Translations under genes and position numbers: made by a program | The notes under the pieces: generated by a model | The model's input: only the letters and a program-made list of their open reading frames with translations | The model's database searches: none | What the model was told of the DNA's origin: nothing | Assembly (NCBI GenBank): GCA_965200505.1 | Contig: OZ241343.1 | Location: 2,170,001 to 2,234,000 of the forward strand | Length of the DNA: 64,000 bases | Origin: VXNE01 sp965200505 | GTDB taxonomy: Bacteria > Pseudomonadota > Gammaproteobacteria > Pseudomonadales > Azotimanducaceae | Reading direction: 5' to 3' | Shown: positions 32,752-40,021 of the stretch, piece by piece | Layout: every line of letters starts with the position of its first letter | Position numbering within the stretch: the first letter of the stretch is position 1

Positions 32752-33799
32752 GCTGCCTCAGCGTCGTACGATACTTGCCGACCGTGCGAACCATGATGGC
32801 GGTGGAGCGCACCGATGCGGCGGGCGCGGAATGGTCAACGGCCGGCGCTGACCCCCCGGCGCCGTCGATAGCGCATTGGGACACTGGCGAGTCGTTCCCC
32901 ACCGTTCGCTCCGCAGTGGGGCCGCACCAGTCGATGGGCTCGCGACCACATGCGGTCAATTCACAGTTGATCCGATCGAGTGGATTGCCGGAGCGGAAGA
33001 AGTGTTGAGGCGCGGACGGATGTCCGCTCTCCACGAGGCGAAGGTTCGCCCTTGGAACGCCAAGGCGTTCTCCTCTCGCCTTGACCCGTCCGCGGAGGTT
33101 TCCAACCTCGCCACCGAACAAGGCGAAGACAACCGGCCTGTGGCAGGCTTCCTCCATCAAGGCGGAGACGATGGCATCCGTGACCGGACGCCACAGTGCC
33201 CGATGCAAGGCTCGATGTTCTTCGATCGCTTGCCACGAACTCCCTCGACGACGCACGCTTATGGTCGGTGTGCAGTTGAGCCAGAGCACACCTTGCCCGG
33301 TCAGGCTCTCGAATAGGGTACGGGGAGGCGGCAACACCACCTTGCCGTCCCGCAACCCGCGCCACAGCCATTTTCGGCGATCGTGGAGCAGGGCCCCATC
33401 CAATCCGAGCCCTGCTGCGCTTGGGAGCAGCGCGGCCGCGGCGCAGACCAAACTCAGCAAACTGGCCGTCACACGACCGGGCTCCGTTAGATCACAATGC
33501 CAAGCGGTGAGGTCGCCTTGCTCGAAAGAACGACCGGTGGCCCGAATCGGATCCGGGTGCGGCTCGTTGCCGACCGCGACCACGGCGACATCGGCCGGAT
33601 CGATGCCGTCTAGCGCATAGAAGGCACCGCCACCTTCGCGCCGATCCGGTCCGATCCGCGCACCCCAGGCAAGCGATGCGTTTGCAGGAACGGCGGTGTA
33701 ATCCGGCCCCACGCCAACCAGCTTTTCGCGCCAAGCCGCGGGAAGATTGCCGCGCCATCCATGCAGGTACCGCCGCAATTCGTCAGCCAAGTTGCGCAT
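32738..33799 (-). CDS. Uracil-DNA-glycosylase-like protein coupled to Doc
   Basis: A 353-residue protein. The order of segments matches family 1 uracil-DNA glycosylase: VAVVAVGNEPHPDPIRATG aligns with the water-activating loop VVILGQDPYH..GQAHG but lacks the catalytic Asp position, GVLWLNCTPTISV aligns with GVLLLNTVLTV, VVFALFGGEVG aligns with the LLWG strand, and ESGHPSAPQHFFRSGNPLDR aligns with the HPSP..R..F..N DNA-binding loop. A C-terminal tail of about 70 residues (ending GKYRTTLRQLAER) is not part of that fold and might neutralise Doc as Phd's tail does. The assignment is by eye; activity and the antitoxin role are inference. Confidence 0.6.
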   Translation of the reverse strand: MRNLADELRRYLHGWRGNLPAAWREKLVGVGPDYTAVPANASLAWGARIGPDRREGGGAFYALDGIDPADVAVVAVGNEPHPDPIRATGRSFEQGDLTAWHCDLTEPGRVTASLLSLVCAAAALLPSAAGLGLDGALLHDRRKWLWRGLRDGKVVLPPPRTLFESLTGQGVLWLNCTPTISVRRRGSSWQAIEEHRALHRALWRPVTDAIVSALMEEACHRPVVFALFGGEVGNLRGRVKARGERLGVPRANLRLVESGHPSAPQHFFRSGNPLDRINCELTACGREPIDWCGPTAERTVGNDSPVSQCAIDGAGGSAPAVDHSAPAASVRSTAIMVRTVGKYRTTLRQLAER

Positions 33800-33854
33800 C
33801 GTCCACGCCGTTGCCGTTCGGCCGATACCTTACACGACCATGCGGCGCTTCGTT

Positions 33855-34538
33855 TCAGCCCGAACCGGCCTCGCCAGCGCCACCGGCCGGCCCCAACAGG
33901 GGTTTGAGGGCCGGCCACACGTTCTCCAATAGCCGCGGTTGCGCCGCGGTGGTGGGGTGGATGCCGTCCTCCTGCAGCATCGTCTCAAGGTCGATGCCTT
34001 CCAGTAGGAACGGCACCAGTGTGGCGTTCGTCTCCCGAGCCACTGCCGCGAACGCCGCCTCGAAGGCGTTGGTGTAGCGGGCGCCGTAGTTGGGCGGCAG
34101 TTTCATGCCCACGATGACGACGGCGGCGCCGCTGGCCTGCGCGAGCCGCGCCATGGCCGTCAGGTCTTCCTGCATGGCGGTGATGGGATGGCCCTGCAAG
34201 CCGTCGTTGCCGCCGAGTTCGATGATGACCACGCTCGGCGCATGGGCGGCCAAGGTGACGGGCAGCCGCCCAAGGCCGCCGCGCGTCGTTTCGCCGCTGA
34301 TGCTCGCGTTCACCACTCGATGGTCGTAGCCATCGTCGGCCAGCCGGCGCCGCAACAAACTCACCCAACCGGATGCCTCGACCATGCCATAGGCCGCGCT
34401 CAGGCTGTCGCCATAGACGAGGATGGTGCGTTCCGCGGCGATTCCGGCCGGTGCCGCCAGCGCGAGCAGGAACGAGAGCGTGAGGGGCAGTGGGCGCAAG
34501 GCAAAACGCGACCAACCGGCAACAGCCGGGCGGCGCAA
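33855..34538 (-). CDS. tesA: Arylesterase / lysophospholipase (SGNH hydrolase)
   Basis: A periplasmic GDSL esterase of the TesA/TAP group. Block I is ILVYGDSLSAAYG (Ser), block III is IELGGNDGLQG (Asn) and block V is DGIHPTTAA (Asp-x-x-His). A signal peptide, LPLTLSFLLALAAPAGIAAE, precedes it. The start is uncertain: no ATG fits, and I use the TTG at 34538, though a TTG closer to the signal peptide is possible. It diverges from ybbA-ybbP, the same arrangement as in Escherichia coli. Confidence 0.87.
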   Translation of the reverse strand: MRRPAVAGWSRFALRPLPLTLSFLLALAAPAGIAAERTILVYGDSLSAAYGMVEASGWVSLLRRRLADDGYDHRVVNASISGETTRGGLGRLPVTLAAHAPSVVIIELGGNDGLQGHPITAMQEDLTAMARLAQASGAAVVIVGMKLPPNYGARYTNAFEAAFAAVARETNATLVPFLLEGIDLETMLQEDGIHPTTAAQPRLLENVWPALKPLLGPAGGAGEAGSG

Positions 34539-34593
34539 TGGTAATCTACAAGGCTTTGTGCCATCCCTCGGGCGCCACGGCCCAACTGCCAGC

Positions 34594-35280
34594 GTGACAG
34601 ACGTTCCCCCCAACTCCTGCATCCTGCGGGCGACGCGGCTCTGCAAGTCCGTCCCCACCGCTGAAGGAGAACTCGTCATTCTGGACGATGTGGACTTCGA
34701 CGCCGCGGCCGGCGAATCCGTCGCGGTGATGGGCGCGTCCGGCTCCGGCAAAACGACCTTGCTCGGCATCCTCGCCGGGCTCGACCTGCCCACGGACGGC
34801 AGCGTCTGGCTCGACGGCGACGAGATCAGCGCCCTCTCCGAAGAGGCCCGGGCGCGGGTTCGGGGGCGCTGCGTGGGCTTCGTGTTCCAGAGCTTCCAGC
34901 TCATCGAGAGCCTCTCCGCCTTGGAGAACGTGATGTTGCCGGCGGAGTTGCGCGGCGATGGCGGCGCCAAGGCCGACGCCCGCACCTTCCTCGACCGGGT
35001 GGGCCTCGGCCATCGCTTGACCCACTATCCGCGCCAGCTCTCTGGTGGCGAACAGCAGCGCGTCGCCATCGCGCGGGCGTTCGCATCGCGGCCCAAGGTG
35101 TTGTTCGCGGACGAGCCCACCGGCAACCTGGACACCGGCACCGGCAAGCGGGTGGTGGAGCTGTTGTTCGATCTCAACCGCGATTCCAATGCGACGCTGG
35201 TGCTCGTCACCCACGACGCGGCGCTCGCCGAGCGGTGCAACCGCGCCATCGCCTTGGACGGCGGCCGGAGGGTGGCATGA
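34594..35280 (+). CDS. ybbA: ABC transporter ATP-binding protein (YbbA/LolD-like)
   Basis: The ATPase of a MacB-type/FtsX-type ABC system, 228 residues. Walker A GASGSGKTTL, signature LSGGEQQRVAIARA and Walker B VLFADEPTGNLD are all intact. The GTG at 34594 is the likely start; the frame is open further upstream through the antisense of tesA. The stop overlaps the permease start (ATGA). In other bacteria this pair with TesA is linked to lipid or envelope processing, but the substrate is not established. Confidence 0.92.
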   Translation: MTDVPPNSCILRATRLCKSVPTAEGELVILDDVDFDAAAGESVAVMGASGSGKTTLLGILAGLDLPTDGSVWLDGDEISALSEEARARVRGRCVGFVFQSFQLIESLSALENVMLPAELRGDGGAKADARTFLDRVGLGHRLTHYPRQLSGGEQQRVAIARAFASRPKVLFADEPTGNLDTGTGKRVVELLFDLNRDSNATLVLVTHDAALAERCNRAIALDGGRRVA

Positions 35281-37784
35281 GCCCGGCATTCGCGTTGCGC
35301 CTTGCGGTCCGCGACGGCCGTTCCGGCGAGTTGCGCCTGTTGCTGGCCGCCATCGTCGTGGCGGTGGCGTCGGTCACCGCGGTGGCGCTCTTTGCGGACC
35401 GCCTGCAGCAAGCGCTCTTGTCCGAATCCGCCACGTTCCTCGGCGCGGACCGCATCATCGGTTCCAGCCGCCCGCTGCCGGATGCCTTCCGCGAGGCGGC
35501 CGCGGCACGGGGCTTGAGCCAAACGGACACCATCGCGTTCCCCTCGATGCTCTTCGCCAGCGACGCCGAGGACGCCGGCAACCAGTTGGTGGGCGTGAAG
35601 GCGGTGGCGGCGGGTTATCCGTTGCGGGGCGTGCTGCGGGTGGCCGAGCAGCCCTTCGCGGCCGGCCGCGTGGTGCGCGACCTGCCGCGGCGCGGCGAGG
35701 CGTGGCTGGATTCGCGCCTGTTCCCCGCGTTGGGTTTGGCGCTGGGCGACACCGTGGCGGTTGGCCGCGCACGGCTCGTGGTGAGCGCCGTGCTGGTCAG
35801 CGAGCCAGACCGCGGCGGCAGCATGTTCGACATGGCGCCCCGCGTGCTGATGCGCGTGGCGGACGTGCCGGCCACCGGCGCCGTGCAGCCCGGTAGCCGC
35901 GTTTCGTATCGGCTGCTGTTGGCCGGCGAGGCGGAGCGGCTCGACGGCCTGAGGCAGGAGCTCGAGCCGCAACTTGCGCCGAACTACCGTTGGCGTGGCA
36001 TCCAAGAGGCGAACCGCTCCATCGGCGATGCCTTGGAGCGCGCCGAGAGTTTCCTGCTCTTGGGCAGCCTGCTGGCGGTGATCCTCGCCGGCGTGGCGGT
36101 CGCCTTGAGCGCCCATCGCTATGCGCGGCGTCACTACGACCATGTGGGCGTGATGAAGACGCTGGGGGCCACGCCGGCCGAGGTGCTCTGGACCTATCTC
36201 GGCGCACTGGCCGCGGTGGGGGCCGTCGGCGTCACGGCAGGGCTCGCCCTCGGCGGCGCCGTCCACTACGGCATCGTCGCGAGTTTGGGCGCCTATCTGC
36301 CGATTACGTTGCCGGCGCCGGGATGGCAGCCGGTGGGGCTGGGCGCGGCCACCGGTTTCATCTGCTTGATGGCGTTTGCCTTGCCGCCCCTTGCGGCGCT
36401 GCGCGACATCTCGCCCATGCGTGTGCTGCGGCGCGACTTCCAAGCGAGCGCCAAATCCCAAGCCGCCACCTACGGCAGCGCCGCGGCCGGGGCCTTGGGC
36501 CTCGTCATCTGGTACAGCGACGGCGTCTGGCTCACGCTGTGGACGCTGGCCGGCAGCCTCGGCGTCGCCACCGCGTTCGCCCTCATGGGCTTGGGCCTCC
36601 TGCGCGGCGGCCGCGTGGCGGGGATGCAGGCCGGCAGTGCGTGGCGGCTCGCCCTCAGCGCCCTGCAGCGGCGCCATTGGGAGAGCGTCGCGCAAATCAC
36701 CATCTTCGGCTTGGCCATCATGCTGCTCTTGGTGCTGCTCCTCATCCGCACGGCACTGCTCGACCAATGGCGCGCGCAATTGCCTGAAGACGCGCCCAAC
36801 CACTTCGTGATGAACGTGGCGGACGACGAAGTGGCGGCGGTGCAGGCGCTGCTCACGGAGCACACGGACTACACCGGGCGGCTGTTCCCGATGATCCGCG
36901 GCCGGGTGACCGCGGTGAACGGCATCCCCGCCGACGAATGGGAGCGTGAGCGGGCGATGCCTGGCATGGACGACGACCGGCTCCGTTCCGAACGGAACCT
37001 CACTTGGTCCGACGCGCTGCCCAGCCACAACACGTTGGTGGCGTCCCAGTGGTGGCCGGCGGGCACCACCGAGCGGCTGATTTCGCTGGAGGACGAATAC
37101 GCCCGCTCCTATGGCCTGAGCGTGGGGGACGAACTCGCCTTCGACATCGGCGGCCTCGCCATCACCGCCCGGGTCGCCAACCTGCGCGAAGTGGAGTGGG
37201 ACAGCCTGCAGCCGAACTTCTTCATCATCTTCTCCCGGGCGGCTTTGGCGGACTTTCGCACCACGCACATGACGAGCTTCCATCTCGAACCCGACGCCAA
37301 GCGTTTCCTCAACCGGCTCTTGTCCGAGCATCCCACCATCACCGTCATCGAGATCGACGCCATCGTGCGGCAAGTGCGCAGCATCGTCGCCCGCGTCACC
37401 CAAGCCATCGAGTTGGTGTTGGCGCTGGTGCTCGGCGCCGGCGCGCTGGTGCTGGTCGCCTCCATCCAAGCCAGCCACGACGCGAGGATGCGTGAGCATG
37501 CGCTGGTGCGCACGCTGGGCGGCACCATGCGGCTCATCGCCGGGGCACTCGCCGGCGAGTTCGCGGCCCTCGGCGCCTTCGCCGGGCTGGTGGCCGCGGT
37601 GGGCGCGGAAGTGACGACGTTCATCCTGCAAGAGCAAGTCTTCCACTTGGGTTACGCGCCCAACCCGTGGCTGTGGCTGGTCGGCCCCGCGCTCGGCGCC
37701 GCGTTCGTCACCTTGGTGGGCGGCCTCGGTGCCCGGCGGCTGGTGCGTTCGCCGCCGGCGCTGGTGCTGCGGGAATCGCGATGA
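35277..37784 (+). CDS. ybbP: FtsX-family ABC permease (YbbP-like)
   Basis: An 835-residue inner-membrane permease with two FtsX modules. An N-terminal helix (LLLAAIVVAVASVTAVALF) leads to a large periplasmic domain, then several helices (FLLLGSLLAVILAGVAVAL, TYLGALAAVGAVGVTAGLAL and more). A second periplasmic domain and a terminal three-helix FtsX block follow (IELVLALVLGAGALVLVASI, LAGEFAALGAFAGLVAAVG). The length fits YbbP. It is coupled at both ends: ATGA with ybbA and ATGA with the TonB receptor gene. Confidence 0.9.
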   Translation: MSPAFALRLAVRDGRSGELRLLLAAIVVAVASVTAVALFADRLQQALLSESATFLGADRIIGSSRPLPDAFREAAAARGLSQTDTIAFPSMLFASDAEDAGNQLVGVKAVAAGYPLRGVLRVAEQPFAAGRVVRDLPRRGEAWLDSRLFPALGLALGDTVAVGRARLVVSAVLVSEPDRGGSMFDMAPRVLMRVADVPATGAVQPGSRVSYRLLLAGEAERLDGLRQELEPQLAPNYRWRGIQEANRSIGDALERAESFLLLGSLLAVILAGVAVALSAHRYARRHYDHVGVMKTLGATPAEVLWTYLGALAAVGAVGVTAGLALGGAVHYGIVASLGAYLPITLPAPGWQPVGLGAATGFICLMAFALPPLAALRDISPMRVLRRDFQASAKSQAATYGSAAAGALGLVIWYSDGVWLTLWTLAGSLGVATAFALMGLGLLRGGRVAGMQAGSAWRLALSALQRRHWESVAQITIFGLAIMLLLVLLLIRTALLDQWRAQLPEDAPNHFVMNVADDEVAAVQALLTEHTDYTGRLFPMIRGRVTAVNGIPADEWERERAMPGMDDDRLRSERNLTWSDALPSHNTLVASQWWPAGTTERLISLEDEYARSYGLSVGDELAFDIGGLAITARVANLREVEWDSLQPNFFIIFSRAALADFRTTHMTSFHLEPDAKRFLNRLLSEHPTITVIEIDAIVRQVRSIVARVTQAIELVLALVLGAGALVLVASIQASHDARMREHALVRTLGGTMRLIAGALAGEFAALGAFAGLVAAVGAEVTTFILQEQVFHLGYAPNPWLWLVGPALGAAFVTLVGGLGARRLVRSPPALVLRESR

Positions 37785-39865
37785 AGGCTTTGCCGGCCGG
37801 CTGCTTGGCGGCGCTCTTGGCCAGTTGCGCCGCTTGGGCCAACTCCGCCGGCGCGGAAGATGCGGCCGACGCGCCGCGAGGGGCTGAACCGGACCCCGCC
37901 TTGGAGGAAATCGTGGTGGTCGCGTCCGGCTCGGTGCGCGGGCGCCAAGGCGGGCTCGGCAGCATCGCCGTGGTGGACGGCGAAGCGCTCAAGCTGCTCC
38001 GCCCCAACCATCCCAGCGAAGCCTTGGCGCGGGTGCCCGGCGTTTGGGTGGCGCGCGGCTCCGGCCAGGAACACTTGATGGCGATTCGCTCCGGCGTGTT
38101 TGCGGGGCCCGGCGCCTGCGGCGAGTTCCTGTATTTGGAACACGGCGTGCCCATCCGGCCGGCCGGCTTCTGCAACATCAACAACCTGTTCGAGTTGAAC
38201 ACCGAGGGCGCCGCGGCCCTCGAGGTGGTGCGTGGGCCGGCCAGCGCCCTCTATGGCGGCAACGCCCTGCGCGGCGTGGTGAACGCGGTGCCGGCGCGTG
38301 GGCCGCAACCGTGGCGATTGAGCGCCGAGGTGGGCCCGCATGGCTACGGTCAAACGCGCCTCGGCGGCGCCATCGGCGCCTTGCGGCTCGATGTCCATTC
38401 CACCAGCACCGATGGCTGGCGCGACGACACCGGCTACGGCCAGCAGAAGCTCAACATGGCGCTCACCCACCAAGGCGACGCTTGGCAGGGCGCCACGTTC
38501 CTGGCGGCGACGCTGCTCAATCAGGAGACCGGCGGCTACGTGCGTGGCCACCGCGCCTACGCAGACCGGGCGCTGCGCAACTCGAACCCCAACCCGGAGG
38601 CATACCGCGACGCTTGGTCGGCGCGCCTTGTCAGCGAGTGGTCGCTGCACCGCGATGGCCGCCGGCTGGTGCTCACACCCTATCTGCGGCGTTCCGGCAT
38701 GGCGTTCCTGCAACACTTCCTGCCCGGCAAGCCCTTGGAGACCAACGCGCAGACGAGCGGCGGCGCGTTGGCGCGGCTCGCCGGCACCAAAGGGGCGTTG
38801 GCCTGGGAAGTGGGGGCGCAAGCGGAACACATGAGCGGCTGGCTGCGCCAAGCCCAAGCCGGCGCGACGGTGGGCTCGGCGTTCCTCGTCGCCACCCGGC
38901 CGCCGGGCCAACATTACGACTACGCCGTGGACAGCGTGATGGCCGCGGCGTTCCATGACCTGCGGTGGACGCTCTCGCCGAGCGCCACGCTGGTACACAG
39001 CCTGCGCGTGGAGCGCCTGCGCTACGACTACGACAACCGGGCACTCGTGGGCAACACCCGCGATGATGGCTCGGCGTGTGGGTTTGGCGGCTGCCTCTAC
39101 ACCCGGCCGCCGAGCCGCGAGGATGCCTTCACCAACTGGGCCGGGCGGCTCGGCCTCCACTGGCGGCATGGCGGCGGCGAGTTCTACGCCACTGCCGGTG
39201 TCGGCTTTCGCCCCCCGCAAGCCACCGAGCTCTACCGGCTGCAGAGCGGCCAACTCGTCGCCGACATCGACAGCGAGAACTTGGTGTCCTTCGAGTTGGG
39301 CTGGCGCGGCGCCGTGGGCCGTTTCGATGGCGAGGCGGCCCTATATTCCACGCGCACCGAGCACCTCATCTTCCGCGACGCGGATGGCTTCAACGTGAGC
39401 GATGGCGAAACCCGCTCCGAGGGCTTGGAGTTCGCCTTGGGCTACGCCTTGGGCGCGGCGCAGCGCTTTGAGCTGACCGGCGCATGGGCGCGTCATCGCT
39501 ACGCCTTCGACCGCGCCGCGGCGCGCGGCGAGCGCATCCAAGACGGCGCGGACGTGGATTCGGCGCCGCGTTGGCTCGGCAGCGGCCGCTGGACGGCGCG
39601 GCGCGGCGGCTTCGTCTCGGAATTGGAGGCGGTGTACGTCGGTTCGCACTTCATCGACGCGGCAAACACGGCGCGTTACGGCGGACATCTGGTGTTCCAT
39701 TGGCGCGGCCGCCATGCGCTCTCCGAGCGCCTGACGCTCTTCGCCCGCCTCCTCAACCTGACGGACGAACGCTACGCGGACCGCGCCGATTACGCCTTCG
39801 GCGCCTACCGCTACTTCCCAGCGCTGCCACGGCAGTTCTACGCCGGGGTGGAATGGACGCTGTGA
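37781..39865 (+). CDS. TonB-dependent outer-membrane receptor
   Basis: A 694-residue outer-membrane receptor. A signal peptide (CLAALLASCAAWANSAGA) precedes a TonB-box-like EEIVVVASGS. The plug domain (about residues 45-165) has EALARVPGVWVARGSG and LEVVRGPASALYGGNALRG. The 22-strand barrel ends in the terminal Phe/aromatic strand QFYAGVEWTL. LLNLTDERYADRADYAF is the typical last-hairpin motif. The start overlaps the ybbP stop (ATGA), so it belongs to the ybbA-ybbP operon, which suggests a shared substrate or envelope role. The substrate is unknown. Confidence 0.9.
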   Translation: MKALPAGCLAALLASCAAWANSAGAEDAADAPRGAEPDPALEEIVVVASGSVRGRQGGLGSIAVVDGEALKLLRPNHPSEALARVPGVWVARGSGQEHLMAIRSGVFAGPGACGEFLYLEHGVPIRPAGFCNINNLFELNTEGAAALEVVRGPASALYGGNALRGVVNAVPARGPQPWRLSAEVGPHGYGQTRLGGAIGALRLDVHSTSTDGWRDDTGYGQQKLNMALTHQGDAWQGATFLAATLLNQETGGYVRGHRAYADRALRNSNPNPEAYRDAWSARLVSEWSLHRDGRRLVLTPYLRRSGMAFLQHFLPGKPLETNAQTSGGALARLAGTKGALAWEVGAQAEHMSGWLRQAQAGATVGSAFLVATRPPGQHYDYAVDSVMAAAFHDLRWTLSPSATLVHSLRVERLRYDYDNRALVGNTRDDGSACGFGGCLYTRPPSREDAFTNWAGRLGLHWRHGGGEFYATAGVGFRPPQATELYRLQSGQLVADIDSENLVSFELGWRGAVGRFDGEAALYSTRTEHLIFRDADGFNVSDGETRSEGLEFALGYALGAAQRFELTGAWARHRYAFDRAAARGERIQDGADVDSAPRWLGSGRWTARRGGFVSELEAVYVGSHFIDAANTARYGGHLVFHWRGRHALSERLTLFARLLNLTDERYADRADYAFGAYRYFPALPRQFYAGVEWTL

Positions 39866-39934
39866 GCACACCGCAGCGCACATGATGCGGCGGGGCGCGA
39901 GACAGCTGCGGCCCAAATTGTTTCAGAGTTTTGC

Positions 39935-39963
39935 TAGACAGTTTCGCTGATGTGACGCACAAT
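39935..39963 (+). promoter_or_regulatory. Promoter of the second TonB receptor gene
   Basis: TAGACA and CACAAT are separated by 17 bases. The surrounding 33 bases (39931-39963) are almost identical to those before the next receptor gene (42891-42923), so this is a duplicated promoter. GAACGC..GCGTTC (39978-39995) forms a small inverted repeat in the leader. Confidence 0.6.
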
Positions 39964-40021
39964 ACGGCGATCGATGCGAACGCAATTTCGCGTTCCGTAA
40001 GACCTTGTCGGAGAGAACACC

